Positions 1 to 9,433 of a stretch of 64,000 nucleotides of DNA are shown piece by piece. The number at the start of each line of letters is the position of its first letter. Positions within the stretch are counted from its first letter, which is position 1. A model generated the notes under the pieces. That model made no database searches. It was not told the DNA's origin and saw only the letters and a program-made list of their open reading frames with translations. Source of the stretch: Haloferax marinisediminis. GTDB lineage: Archaea > Halobacteriota > Halobacteria > Halobacteriales > Haloferacaceae. The position numbers and the translations under genes are program-made. The stretch spans positions 218,782-282,781 of the forward strand of contig NZ_WKJP01000004.1 in assembly GCF_009674585.1 (NCBI RefSeq), read 5' to 3'.

Positions 1-208
1 CCCCGACGCTGCCGCCACTGATGACGGTCAGTGACAGGTCTCTGTCGCTCGCAGCGAGTGCAAGCGGGACGGCTTTCGGGTATCCCGCCCTGCCGAACCC
101 GCTCAATACGAGAGTGGCGTCGTCATCGATTAGCGCTGCTGCCTCCTCGGGAGAGCCGGTCGGAACTCCGTCGGCGATGCGGTCTGTGACTGGGAGGTTT
201 CTGTTCAT
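1..208 (-). CDS. Acetyl-CoA hydrolase / CoA-transferase family protein, N-terminal part
   Basis: Only the first 69 codons are in the window; the gene continues off the left edge. The visible residues include an SGFGRAGYPKAVP stretch (about 42-54) followed by ALAAS and VISGGSVG, the usual opening of the acetyl-CoA hydrolase / 4-hydroxybutyrate or succinate CoA-transferase family, which moves CoA between short-chain acids. The ATG at 208 follows an AGGTGA Shine-Dalgarno-like sequence. The gene is divergent from the acyl-CoA dehydrogenase at 441, and together they suggest short-chain acid metabolism. Exact substrate cannot be called from this fragment. Confidence 0.75.
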   Translation of the reverse strand, partial: MNRNLPVTDRIADGVPTGSPEEAAALIDDDATLVLSGFGRAGYPKAVPLALAASDRDLSLTVISGGSVG

Positions 209-410
209 CGTTCACCTGGGGTCCGCTCTGGTCGCGCGGGAATCCAGATACGGTGTCGTGTCTCTGTGCCACTCATCGGAATCACAGTACAGGTCTGACG
301 GAAAATAGAATAAACGTTGTGTACAGATTCCAGCAACACGTTTCGGTCCACCACTCTCCAGAGACACGACCGCCCGAGTTCATGTCGGCGAGACCTAACG
401 AGCCCATAGG

Positions 411-420
411 TTTATTCAAA
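411..420 (+). promoter_or_regulatory. TATA-like box of acyl-CoA dehydrogenase gene
   Basis: The AT-rich TTTATTCAAA lies about 25 nt before the ATG at 441, the spacing expected for a leaderless haloarchaeal transcript. No Shine-Dalgarno sequence sits before that ATG, which fits leaderless translation. Confidence 0.5.
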
Positions 421-440
421 CCTCACTCCAACGGGGACCG

Positions 441-1646
441 ATGAAGACGGTAACTTCCGATAGCGTAGAGCTATCAGCACAACAGCGTCTCGTCAGAGAT
501 AGTATCCGGGATATCTGCGATGATTTCGACCACGAGTACTGGCGGCAAAAAGACAAAGACGGCGAGTATCCTTCGGAATTCGTCGACGAACTCGGAGCGC
601 ACGGTTGGTTCGGTGTGCTGATTCCTGAAGAGTACGGTGGTGCCGGTATGGGCACGCCCGAAGTTGTGGTGATGATGGAAGAGATTGCTGCAGCAGGAGG
701 TGGATTCTCTGCTGCACAGGCAATTCACGGTGGAATCTACAACTCGGTCCCCATCGTCCGCTACGGGAGCGAGGAGATGAAAGAAGAACTCCTCCCGTCT
801 GTGGCGAACGGCGATACTGCGATTCAGTCGTTCGGGCTCACCGAACCGAATGCAGGGTCCGACTCGACATCGATCGAGACGTTTGCCAAAAAACAGGGTG
901 ACGAGTACGTTATCAACGGCCAGAAAATCTGGACCTCTCGTGTCGATGCGAGCGACTACATCGTGCTCGTCGCCCGAACGACGCCGAAATCGGAAGTCGA
1001 AAAGCGAACTCGCGGAATCTCGATGTTCCTCGTCGATATCGACGAAGCAGTGTCCGAGGGGAGTCTCGAGATGAAGGCAATCCCCAAATCGGCGAGCAAT
1101 GCAGTCCACGCGTACGAACTCTGGTTCGAAGACCTTCGGCTCTCTGCAGACCGACTCATCGGTGAGGAAGGAAACGGGTTTTACCAGGTGCTGGATGGTC
1201 TCAACGAAGAACGTCTCGTCATCGCTGCAGAGTGCATCGGGCTCGGCGAACTTGCAATCCAACGGGGTGTCGACTATGCAAACGAGCGGGTCGTCTTCGG
1301 CCGGCCAATCGGACAGAACCAAGCGATTCAGCACCCGCTGGCGAAAGCGTACGCCGAGTTACAGGCCGCGAAGATGCTGACGTACAACGCCGCCGCCGTC
1401 GTCGACGAAGACACTGGTGCGGCAGTTGGGGCGCAAGCGAACATGGCGAAGTACTTGGCCGCAGAAGCGGCTTTCGCTGCTGCTGACGCTGCAGTGCAGG
1501 CACACGGTGGCTTCGGCGTTGCGACCGAGTACGACGTCGAGCGGTACTTCAGGGAAGCACGACTCACACGGTTGGTTCCCATCACCCAAGAGTTGGTGCT
1601 GAACTATCTCGGCGAGAAAGTCCTGGGTCTCCCCCGTTCGTACTAA
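441..1646 (+). CDS. Acyl-CoA dehydrogenase
   Basis: A flavoenzyme of 401 aa that should oxidise an acyl-CoA to its 2,3-enoyl-CoA and pass electrons to ETF. The full family layout is visible: N-terminal helical domain, FAD-binding GLTEPNAGSDS at about 133-143, NGQKIWTS substrate/flavin strand near 158-165, and the C-terminal helical domain with QAHGGFGVATEYDVERYFREAR around 353-374. Length is normal for short/medium-chain enzymes. The gene is divergent from a CoA-transferase fragment and followed by an IclR regulator, so a small catabolic unit for a short or branched acid is plausible; chain-length specificity is not readable. Confidence 0.92.
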   Translation: MKTVTSDSVELSAQQRLVRDSIRDICDDFDHEYWRQKDKDGEYPSEFVDELGAHGWFGVLIPEEYGGAGMGTPEVVVMMEEIAAAGGGFSAAQAIHGGIYNSVPIVRYGSEEMKEELLPSVANGDTAIQSFGLTEPNAGSDSTSIETFAKKQGDEYVINGQKIWTSRVDASDYIVLVARTTPKSEVEKRTRGISMFLVDIDEAVSEGSLEMKAIPKSASNAVHAYELWFEDLRLSADRLIGEEGNGFYQVLDGLNEERLVIAAECIGLGELAIQRGVDYANERVVFGRPIGQNQAIQHPLAKAYAELQAAKMLTYNAAAVVDEDTGAAVGAQANMAKYLAAEAAFAAADAAVQAHGGFGVATEYDVERYFREARLTRLVPITQELVLNYLGEKVLGLPRSY

Positions 1647-2013
1647 TCATCGATGGTCTGTATCATCGACCACGTGCGAACACGAGAAGTGGAATCGAAC
1701 GCTCTCGACTCGCACCACTGTGACCCCCACCACTCCACCGTTCACTCCTGCCGAATGGACTGGGCCACTGAGTGGTACCATTGTGGTCTCATCGCTGAAA
1801 TCCATGCGTGGCAGTATTCGAGCGAAATCACATGTGTTGGAACACAACATGGCAACTGGCACACATTGTCACGGAACTCGTGTGCAGGATATCGCGTCGA
1901 GCAGCGTTCGGCAGGGGCGAATGGTGAGTGAGTTGATGAATTGCACAGTGTTCGAATCCAAATCTCGCTCGAAGATACTGTTAATACATGAGAGTTAATA
2001 TCTAACGTTGCAT
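1647..2013. promoter_or_regulatory. Gap with direct repeat upstream of IclR gene
   Basis: The gap holds no credible gene. Just before the IclR start are two direct GTTAATA copies at 1980-1986 and 1994-2000, 14 nt apart. The first overlaps the expected TATA position (about 30 nt before the ATG at 2014), so the pair could be a promoter overlapped by an autoregulatory operator. This is inference from position. Confidence 0.35.
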
Positions 2014-2787
2014 ATGGACGAAATCCCACACACTGATTCAAACCTGCGTTCGGTCGAACTTTCGTTCGGCATCATTGAACAGCTTCGAGGACGTGGGAAG
2101 ACGACCCTTGCCGAACTTACGGCTGAAACCGACCTGGCAAAGAGTACGATACACAGTCACCTCACGACGCTCACCAACCTGGGGTACGTCGTCAAAGAAG
2201 ACAACGCGTATCGGTTGAGTTTGCGGTTCCTCGAACTCGGCGAAGAGGTACGAAATCTCCAACCTGAGTACAGAATCTTGGTCGACCACGTCGAAGCGTT
2301 GGCCGAACGGTTCGAAGAGCGAGCCCAGTTCATCGTCGAGGAGGAAGGAAAGGGTGTGTACATCTACAGGAAGACTGGGAGCCGTGCGGTGATGACCGAC
2401 TCTGGGGTTGGCAAGCACATTCCGCTTCATTCGACTGCTGCCGGGAAAGCAATCCTCGCGCACATGCCCCGCGAGGAGGTGCAAGAGATCATCGAACGAC
2501 ACGGCCTCGGTTCAGTGACCGAGCACACGATTACCGATGAAGAGGAGTTGTACGAAGAGCTCGACGAAATTCGTGAGCGTGGGTACGCCTTCAACAGAGA
2601 GGAAAACCTCGCTGGACTCAACGCCGTTGGCGTGCACGTGAAGGGCGCTGATGGAACGGTGCTGGGGGCGTTGAGTGTCTCTGGTCCATCGTTCCGCCTC
2701 AAGGGTGCGCAACTGGAATCCGAGATTCCAGACTTCATGCTCGGCCTCGCGAACGAGATCGAGTTGAATCTGGCGTACCCGCAGTGA
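2014..2787 (+). CDS. IclR family transcriptional regulator
   Basis: A 257-aa regulator with an N-terminal winged helix (TTLAELTAETDLAKSTIHSH, about 30-49) and a C-terminal IclR effector-binding domain (HSTAAGKAILAHM at about 140-152; NREENLAGLNAVGVHV at about 194-209). I chose the ATG at 2014 over the TTG two codons upstream. IclR proteins usually sense a small organic acid and control adjacent catabolic genes, so the acyl-CoA dehydrogenase and CoA-transferase just upstream are the likely targets; that is inference from context. Confidence 0.9.
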   Translation: MDEIPHTDSNLRSVELSFGIIEQLRGRGKTTLAELTAETDLAKSTIHSHLTTLTNLGYVVKEDNAYRLSLRFLELGEEVRNLQPEYRILVDHVEALAERFEERAQFIVEEEGKGVYIYRKTGSRAVMTDSGVGKHIPLHSTAAGKAILAHMPREEVQEIIERHGLGSVTEHTITDEEELYEELDEIRERGYAFNREENLAGLNAVGVHVKGADGTVLGALSVSGPSFRLKGAQLESEIPDFMLGLANEIELNLAYPQ

Positions 2788-2815
2788 CCTGGACCGGAGA
2801 CAGGCGCCCCTCAAA

Positions 2816-2835
2816 TTACAGTAATAGGTCTGTAA
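2816..2835. repeat. Short inverted repeat, copy 1
   Basis: TTACAG at 2816-2821 and CTGTAA at 2830-2835 form a perfect 6-bp inverted repeat around an 8-nt spacer, 29 nt after the IclR stop codon. A related element occurs at 2907-2930 with the same outer ATTACA / CTGTAA halves. It has no T-run, so a standard terminator is not obvious. Confidence 0.6.
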
Positions 2836-2906
2836 ATGGTATCACAGAGTCAATGAGATCTCTGAACAGTGTCGTGGTGTCCCCTCAAAATGAAGCACCG
2901 GAATCG

Positions 2907-2930
2907 GATTACAACAGTAGGGCTGTAATC
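2907..2930. repeat. Short inverted repeat, copy 2
   Basis: GATTACA at 2907-2913 and TGTAATC at 2924-2930 are a perfect 7-bp inverted repeat with a 10-nt spacer. Aligned with copy 1, both read ATTACA, nine bases containing ATAGG or GTAGG, then CTGTAA, so they look like diverged copies of one element 92 nt apart. Confidence 0.6.
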
Positions 2931-4421
2931 GTTCGTGGTCAACAAAGCGAGCCTATCGAATGACGCCCATCGCTGACTGAGTAGCTTCCACATCGACCTT
3001 CTCCGTCGAGTGAGAGTTGTACTCCGTGGAGTCAGTAGATGTGTATATAATATACAATATACAATATCGTTGGGTGTTCGACCGACTGGCTATCTTCTGA
3101 GTTGGTAGAATGCTCGGCACGGCTTTTCGCCGAATCAGCTAATTGTCTGTAATGCGCAATCTGTATAGCCAACAGGACTGCTCAGGTTTATTAGTGCGAC
3201 TATGGTTGGATTCTGGATGTAAATTCACGAACTGTAGTGCTGTCCAATCGTGTGGTACACAGATATTTCTGTGAACGAAATCACTGGGCCGGTAGTATCT
3301 CGTCCAACTAACTTGACGTTGGGTCTCGACCATGCTACTATTGATATTGTATATTTCACACATTGGTGGCCACCACGAACCTCTGGTATGACACCCACCT
3401 CGTGGTGGTGTCGTTCAAGTGCTTCTAGCTCTCTAGCATCGAGGCTACTCGATCAAGCTGAACGAATTAGATTCCTCACGTCTCTTTCTCTAACCGGCTG
3501 TTTGGGAATTTCGACGATTCCGATTTGTGGTCTAAATATTCTGTGTCGAGTCTGTCACCGGAAGTTCGCCCGATTCATATGAAATGTGTCACTATTAGTT
3601 TTCTCGTAATCCGCAGCGATGAACTGCAAAACATTACGATTGTACGCATGTAATTTCATCCTAAATCAACTACTGTGGTGGTGGACACTGAATAGCTTCT
3701 AGTCTCCTGATTGAGTATGTCATATGCATTCCCTACTATCTGTATACATCACCTAACCGTCCAGAACGAGTTACAGTACGAACGACCGTACTTCTCTAGC
3801 AAAGTAGAGTTCAAATATCATTGACTGTACGATATTTCTGGCGAACGGCCATCAACTGCGAGATAGGAACTCTAGTCGATTTCGTAGCGTTTCGAGCGGA
3901 CGTCGACCAATCGTTGGTGGGACTGCCGTGGTGAATCGTGCTCCCATCGACGGACACCACGGGCTGAACGTGCGAAACCGTGGAATACGAACTTGGCAGG
4001 TGAACAGTTTCCTCAACGTACACTCCTCAGCACGCATAAACACGTCACGAAAATTGGGACGCTGGTCGCCCACTGGAACCGAAGTGCTTGCTAAAGTGGC
4101 GCCTGAGGAGGTCTTCCACAACTGCTCACAAGTACGCATTCTTCGCGCTGGGTCTCGACTTACCAGTGTTACGACGCGCTCACTCGGTTGCGGTCACCAG
4201 TTCTGTCACACCGTTTCTGATGTCGCCACTAGCAACAGAGTTGCGCTGTGTGAGCTACTCGACCCAAGAGCAACACGATTCACCACGGCGGCTGAATCTA
4301 GAAGTATAACAAACGGCGAATTACACCCCCATCCAACAGTATCGAATAACCAACCGACTACTTATATTGGTTGAGTGATATTTACAGTTAGAAACGCCGA
4401 ATTTCAAGCTGAAGTGTAACC
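2931..4421. other. AT-rich gene-poor region, probably decayed
   Basis: About 1.5 kb with frequent stops in all frames. The longest open stretch (148 codons, + strand at 3928-4374) has no recognisable family and an atypical composition for this genome. Local palindromes include ACTCCGTGGAGT at 3021-3032 and GTATATAATATAC at 3043-3055. A CTTATATT box near 4360-4367 may be the promoter of the membrane protein at 4422, which would then have a leader of about 30 nt. I see no RNA gene. The region looks like insertion debris at the edge of the polysaccharide locus. Confidence 0.5.
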
Positions 4422-6626
4422 ATGTCATCCAGATTAAACCGGATGGTTCTCCCGTCTCGTGCACAAACCGTATTGATACAAGTCACAGTAGTGGCGTTAC
4501 TCTCGATATTCCTGGCAAGTTTTGAGTTTAGAACATCCGGCGCCCTTGCAGCGGGTGCACGCCTGGTGAGTGGTCTCGTACTCTTACTGCTCGTTCCAGG
4601 TGTCTTGTTGGTGCGGCTACTCGATCTCGAAGTCGACCGTCTCAGTGAGATTCTGCTACTCGTCGTCGGTTTGAGTCTCTCGATTGTTTCGGTCCTTTCG
4701 GTCGTTGTCGGGACCGCCTTACCGATCTTGGGTGTCACAGCGCCGTTTTCGCTGCAACCAATCGCACTCCTTTTCACGGCCGTGCTGGTCGTACTTCTGG
4801 TGGCACAATCGCAGTCTGAGTACCAACCGATTCATTTCGATTGGCGTGCGTATTCGCCAGTGATTGTGTTCTACGCGGCAATCCCGATCGTCGCTGTTGC
4901 CGCCGCAGGTGCGATGAACGAACTTGGTAATCCACTGTTGATGTATCTGTTCGTGATTCTCGTGGTTGCTGCTGTTCTCTTGCTACCGACGAGATTCGTC
5001 TCTTCGAATCTGTATCCTGCGACTGTTTTCCTTATCGCGCTCGGAACCTTCCTGCATAGGAACCTTCTCACTAGCGGAGTCGTCGGTGCGGACATCCAAC
5101 TCCAGTATTTCATTGCCCAACGAATTATCGAGACACAGGCGTGGTCACCGATCGCTAGTGGTCCGCTCATGGCATTACCAATGGTCAGTTCAGTCCCTGC
5201 CATCATCTCGATATTCACGGGCTTGTCGGTCGCGACCGTGTTCAAAGTCGTCTACGTCGGTGTGTTTTCTCTCGTTCCTGTTGGAATCTATTTCGTGGGA
5301 CGAAAGGTGTTTGGTACCAACGAAGGACTGTTCGGAAGTCTGTTTTTCGTGTTCTATCACGGAACGTTCTATTTCACCCCCGGAAAGCAACTGTTCTCAG
5401 AAGTCTTCCTCATCCTCCTCGTCCTGTTGTTCGTGACGGGCCGTCTTTCGACGTCCGGTGGGAAAGTTGCAGGACTACTCTTCACTGTTGGACTCATACA
5501 CTCGCACTACGGCTCGACGTACGTGCTCGGCGGTTCGCTCCTCGCTGGGTTCCTTCTGCTCACAGTCGTCTCACTGATAGTCGACGACTTCGACCACGAA
5601 CTCTCTCTGGCGTATCCTGTGGCAGTTCTCACACTGGGGACTGTTTGGTACAGCATCACGACGACAGCATTGGTAGAGTCGATCGCACAAATCCCGCTCT
5701 CGATCATCCAGCAAGTAGCGACCCTGTTGCAGGACCCCGTCGTAGGGAGTGGCGCGAGTTACGTTCAACAACAGATGGGCGTTCTCAGAGTCCTCAATGT
5801 GCTGGTCTATCTCACGTTGACGGCGTTACTGGGTCTCGGACTCGTATGGCGCGTCGGGAAGAACGCGGCCGACATCAGACGCGACGGGCGAACGATCTAT
5901 CCTGAGTACACTGCGGTGGCGATACCGATGTTCTTGTTCCTCGCAGCGTCGTTCGTCATCATCGCCAACCTCTGGGCTGACCGAGTCTACCAGATGGTGT
6001 TGGTCTTCCTCGCGCCACTCGCGGCGCTTGGATTCCACTTCTTGTTCGTCGTCTTCGGCTCGGTACTCAAACGGCTCGGTAGCTCGATACATCCTCGCCC
6101 GCTGTGGGCACTGTTCGCCGTCGTTCTCAGCGTCCTCCTCGTGTTGAACTCGGGGGCCGCCTTCGCTGCTGCCGGGGACGCTAATACGTCCACGTTCGAT
6201 TCGTCGTCAAACGATTACTCGTTCACCGACGAAGAGCGAGCAGGCGCATTCTGGCTCAAACAACACGTTGGCTTCTCTGACGAGGGGGCGTACAGACCTG
6301 GTGCTGTGGAATCTGAGAGTACAGTTACGGTCTACACCGACTCTGTGACGTACCAACTGTTCAGAAGCGTCATGCCGGAAGACTACTACGACGTTCGTGT
6401 CGAACGACTCCGAAGTCCGTGGGAACCAGAGTTCGACGAGAGCAGACTGGAGGAGGGGTACGTGTTCATCCGAAAGCGTAGCATCGCGGAGGATTCGAGT
6501 GGAGAGGTTCTCCCGATTTCACAGCTCTCTCCAGAAGACGTCTCTGCCATCACTGACTCGGGGACGATAATCTTCGAAAACGAGGATGTGACCATCGTCG
6601 AGATCGACCAGAGGCCAGGAGAGTAG
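4422..6626 (+). CDS. Large polytopic membrane protein of the polysaccharide locus
   Basis: A 734-aa protein with about a dozen or more hydrophobic helices (residues about 18-580) followed by a soluble acidic C-terminal segment of about 150 aa starting after GAAFAAAGDANTSTF. The arrangement resembles GT-C-fold glycosyltransferases or polymerases of archaeal glycan loci, where a many-helix membrane core carries an outward domain, but I see no decisive catalytic motif. It lies just upstream of a GT2 glycosyltransferase on the same strand, which supports a role in building or exporting a surface glycan. The function is not assigned. Confidence 0.7.
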   Translation: MSSRLNRMVLPSRAQTVLIQVTVVALLSIFLASFEFRTSGALAAGARLVSGLVLLLLVPGVLLVRLLDLEVDRLSEILLLVVGLSLSIVSVLSVVVGTALPILGVTAPFSLQPIALLFTAVLVVLLVAQSQSEYQPIHFDWRAYSPVIVFYAAIPIVAVAAAGAMNELGNPLLMYLFVILVVAAVLLLPTRFVSSNLYPATVFLIALGTFLHRNLLTSGVVGADIQLQYFIAQRIIETQAWSPIASGPLMALPMVSSVPAIISIFTGLSVATVFKVVYVGVFSLVPVGIYFVGRKVFGTNEGLFGSLFFVFYHGTFYFTPGKQLFSEVFLILLVLLFVTGRLSTSGGKVAGLLFTVGLIHSHYGSTYVLGGSLLAGFLLLTVVSLIVDDFDHELSLAYPVAVLTLGTVWYSITTTALVESIAQIPLSIIQQVATLLQDPVVGSGASYVQQQMGVLRVLNVLVYLTLTALLGLGLVWRVGKNAADIRRDGRTIYPEYTAVAIPMFLFLAASFVIIANLWADRVYQMVLVFLAPLAALGFHFLFVVFGSVLKRLGSSIHPRPLWALFAVVLSVLLVLNSGAAFAAAGDANTSTFDSSSNDYSFTDEERAGAFWLKQHVGFSDEGAYRPGAVESESTVTVYTDSVTYQLFRSVMPEDYYDVRVERLRSPWEPEFDESRLEEGYVFIRKRSIAEDSSGEVLPISQLSPEDVSAITDSGTIIFENEDVTIVEIDQRPGE

Positions 6627-6676
6627 CGGATTGGTGATGTAGTCACGCAGTTATTCACGAACATGTGAATATTCCG

Positions 6677-6686
6677 TTATATTTTC
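6677..6686 (+). promoter_or_regulatory. TATA-like box of GT2 gene
   Basis: GTTATATTTT lies about 21-30 nt before the ATG at 6707. This fits leaderless expression and supports that ATG over the GTG at 6665, which would place the TATA box inside the coding sequence. Confidence 0.5.
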
Positions 6687-6706
6687 CTCATCCCCGATTG
6701 TCTATC

Positions 6707-7717
6707 ATGTCGATACTAGCCGTGAAATCCGAAACACATTCTCCACTTGTGTCGTACGTCGTCGCGACGTACAACCGGCCTGATGACTTGACCGAAGCGA
6801 TTGATTCGATTCTCAGACAAGAGTACCGCCCCATCGAAGTTGTCGTAATCAGTAACTCGACAGACGAGACAGCGGAGTTGTTTAGTCGCGGAGGCCGGTT
6901 CGACTTGGACTGTGTCAAACACTACAACCTACCTGGACGAATGGGTGTCCCGGAAGCACGAAACGTTGGGTTCGACCGTGCATCTGGAGAGATACTCGTC
7001 TCGATCGACGACGATGCTGTCCTCAAAAACCCCAACGCGACCGACACAATCGTCTCGAAATTCGAAGACAATCCGGACATCGGTATCCTCGCGTTTCAGT
7101 CTCGAAACTACTTCACCGACGAGATCAATCGGAAAGAGATTCCAGACCCGCCAACGTTGGGTATGGACGCCACAGACGAGTTTCGGACCGCGTTCTTCAT
7201 CGGCGTTGGAAATGCGATTCGACGGTCCACATTGGAGAAAACTGGAGGGTATCCAGCGAGCTTCGTCTACGGATTCGAGGAGATGGACCTCTCGTTTCGA
7301 ACCCTCGACAACGGCTACGACATTCTGTACACACCATCCGTCGTCGTCCACCACAAGAAGTCTCCAGAAGGTCGACGACCGGATAGAGAGACACAAGAGA
7401 GACTCGTTGGCAACCGAATCAAACTCGCTTTCCGGAATCTGCCGTGGCGGTACGTCTTCTTTACGACGCTCATCTGGTCGGCGTACTCGCTCGTGTTGAC
7501 CAAGCGACTCTCGTCGCTGTGGAGAATCGTTGGTCGTCTGTACGACGATAGAGACGAGTTACTCAACGAGCGACAGGTCATCGATGGAGAGACCATAGAG
7601 CGCATCAAATCGCGAAAGACGATGCTGTACGGTTGGTGGTACGGGCCCCACCCGGGACGGATCGTCGGACCGAATGCAGACCCACGTCGACTCTTCTGGG
7701 AAGCAGAGAACATCTAG
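6707..7717 (+). CDS. Family 2 glycosyltransferase
   Basis: A 336-aa cytosolic inverting glycosyltransferase with a GT-A fold. YVVATYNRPDDL opens the Rossmann strand at about 14-25, SIDDDAV (about 98-104) is the metal-binding DxD-type motif, and GFEEMDLSFR (about 187-196) holds the acceptor-side ED-type acid. The ATG at 6707 is preferred because a TATA box precedes it at leaderless distance. It follows the large membrane protein by about 80 nt and faces a flippase gene, so transfer of a sugar to a lipid-linked surface glycan is likely. Donor and acceptor are unknown. Confidence 0.88.
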   Translation: MSILAVKSETHSPLVSYVVATYNRPDDLTEAIDSILRQEYRPIEVVVISNSTDETAELFSRGGRFDLDCVKHYNLPGRMGVPEARNVGFDRASGEILVSIDDDAVLKNPNATDTIVSKFEDNPDIGILAFQSRNYFTDEINRKEIPDPPTLGMDATDEFRTAFFIGVGNAIRRSTLEKTGGYPASFVYGFEEMDLSFRTLDNGYDILYTPSVVVHHKKSPEGRRPDRETQERLVGNRIKLAFRNLPWRYVFFTTLIWSAYSLVLTKRLSSLWRIVGRLYDDRDELLNERQVIDGETIERIKSRKTMLYGWWYGPHPGRIVGPNADPRRLFWEAENI

Positions 7718-7813
7718 CACTGCCACCGGTAGTTTCGAACGTGAGTGCCCGTTCGAAGACAGTCTCCCCCACGAGAAACGCCCAGCGGAGGTTACGTCCG
7801 GTGAGTAACCGTC

Positions 7814-9250
7814 TCACGCAGTGCCGGTGAAACGCGAACTAAGCATGGACAACGCTGGCGAGATAATCTGTCTTCGGATGTCGGGGACGACGAGGGAAAC
7901 AGCGACGTAGAGGACTGCACCGATTGCGACCTGAATAACAAGTATGGCAATTCCAGTAACTGGGACTGCAGACTTGATGGCGAGGAGCGACACGCCCATG
8001 ATAACCGATGCGAACGTGTACCACCCAAACAGCCGTACGGGGAACTCGAACGTAACGGACTGTCGGAGATATCGAGTGTGAAGTGCGGTGTTCACGAGCC
8101 AGGAGAAACCGGTCGCAATGGCAGCGCCGACGAACCCAACTGTGAGTATGAGTATGGGGCTCAGAAGGAGGTTGATTCCGATGGAGATGACAGTCGCCTT
8201 TGCGGCCAAGTCTGGACGATTGATTGCTCGCACGGAGATTCCGACGATGTCGTTGACCGACTGCACCAACTTCTCGAACATCAGTACGATGAGAACGAGT
8301 GAGGCGATGACGTACTCTGGTCCAAAGATATACTGGAGTATCTCTTCAGAGTAAATAATCGCGCCGACGAGTGCAGGAACAGAAGCGAAGACAGAGAAGG
8401 CGAGGGCTGTAGTAATGGTCGAGCCGATTTGGTCCACCGCCGAATCAGAGCTCCATCTGCTAATCTGTGGGAATATGGTGAGTGAAATCGAACTGCTCAG
8501 CATCAAGACGAGGAGCGTGACTTGCCAAGCCACTTCGTACGCGCCGACGAACTGCTGTGCGAGGAAGAAGCCGATAATCGCAGTGTCCATGAACTGATAC
8601 ACTCGTCCACCGACAGACGTCACGATGTCGAACTTCGAATAGGCGAGGAGTGACCGCATCTGTTCCAGCGACGGACGTTCCAACCGAATCGAACATTTCG
8701 CGTACGCCCACACCAGCGCGACAGCGGAACTGATGATCAACCCGTAGATGACTCCCTCGACACCGTATCCGTTCGAGATGAGAACCGAACCGATGACGAC
8801 CCACACCAATCGTCGACCGAGTTCGATCGGTGCTGTCTCTGCGACACGAAGCTCACCGCGGACAGCTTGGATGTACAACAAGGAGAGTTCTCGACCAACC
8901 ACCGCGACGATGAGCAACATCGCGAGATTTGCACCGAAGTAGCCATTCAGCCAATCTCGTGCGAGGTAGATTCCGATCGAGACGAAGACCAACAGTACGA
9001 GTTTGAAGAGGAGAGCCGAACTGAGCTTTTCTCCGAAGTTCTCGCCTTCGCTGAGACGCTTTTCTAAGGCACCTCGCATGCCCATATCGGCAGGAATCGA
9101 TAAGAGCCCTTGTGCAGCGAAGAAGAGGAAGAACGACCCCAGCTGCGACGCCCCAAGTACGCGGGCAAAATACGTAATTGCGGCAAACATGAGAACGGCT
9201 TTTCCCACTTTCGCGATGAAAAGCCTGAATGTAGACTCCCCGAGATCCAT
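7814..9250 (-). CDS. Oligosaccharide flippase (Wzx/MVF-like)
   Basis: A 478-aa integral membrane protein with about 12-14 helices and the MOP-superfamily look: FIAKVGKAVLMFAAITYFARVLG near the N-terminus and GGRVYQFMDTAIIGFF in the middle. Such proteins flip lipid-linked saccharides from the cytosolic to the outer leaflet. I start at the ATG at 9250, MDLGEST, because the 39 codons upstream are cysteine- and arginine-rich and not membrane-like. It is convergent with the GT2 gene ending at 7717 and belongs to the same surface glycan locus. Confidence 0.85.
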   Translation of the reverse strand: MDLGESTFRLFIAKVGKAVLMFAAITYFARVLGASQLGSFFLFFAAQGLLSIPADMGMRGALEKRLSEGENFGEKLSSALLFKLVLLVFVSIGIYLARDWLNGYFGANLAMLLIVAVVGRELSLLYIQAVRGELRVAETAPIELGRRLVWVVIGSVLISNGYGVEGVIYGLIISSAVALVWAYAKCSIRLERPSLEQMRSLLAYSKFDIVTSVGGRVYQFMDTAIIGFFLAQQFVGAYEVAWQVTLLVLMLSSSISLTIFPQISRWSSDSAVDQIGSTITTALAFSVFASVPALVGAIIYSEEILQYIFGPEYVIASLVLIVLMFEKLVQSVNDIVGISVRAINRPDLAAKATVISIGINLLLSPILILTVGFVGAAIATGFSWLVNTALHTRYLRQSVTFEFPVRLFGWYTFASVIMGVSLLAIKSAVPVTGIAILVIQVAIGAVLYVAVSLVVPDIRRQIISPALSMLSSRFTGTA

Positions 9251-9292
9251 ACTCACAGAACAACGACAAAGGGTAAAACATCTGCGCACTGA

Positions 9293-9310
9293 GCGACATT
9301 TTTTTGTCGC
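9293..9310. repeat. Perfect hairpin with T6 loop upstream of flippase gene
   Basis: GCGACA at 9293-9298 and TGTCGC at 9305-9310 flank six T residues. The element is about 43 nt upstream of the flippase start, in its promoter/leader zone, so it may be a binding site or a leader hairpin rather than a terminator of an upstream gene. Confidence 0.5.
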
Positions 9311-9416
9311 AAAATCGGCCTGAATCTGTACGTCTGAGTGGTGGACCTGAATATGCGACCCGGTCAAGAGACGAATTGACTTTCAGCCGAGAGTGTCGAA
9401 CAACCTCACAATGGCC

Positions 9417-9433
9417 ATAGATAGATAGATAGA
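9417..9433. repeat. ATAG tetranucleotide microsatellite
   Basis: Four tandem ATAG units plus a final A lie between the flippase and the next glycosyltransferase. It is outside any credible gene, so slippage would not change a reading frame. Confidence 0.8.

Noticed and set aside
474..1334. 286-codon minus-strand open frame
   Set aside because: It mirrors the acyl-CoA dehydrogenase; composition (Cys, His, Arg rich) is a shadow pattern and no family is visible.
4322..4328. Lone TACACCC box
   Set aside because: A single 7-bp match is expected by chance in a 64-kb window and no companion boxes occur at the A/B offsets.
3811..4374. Possible transposase remnants on both strands
   Set aside because: Stretches such as VVSVDGSTIHHGSPTNDW look vaguely transposase-like, but I could not tie them to a family or find terminal repeats.
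9417..9433. Phase-variation tract
   Set aside because: The ATAG repeat is intergenic and too far from either start codon to act by frameshifting.
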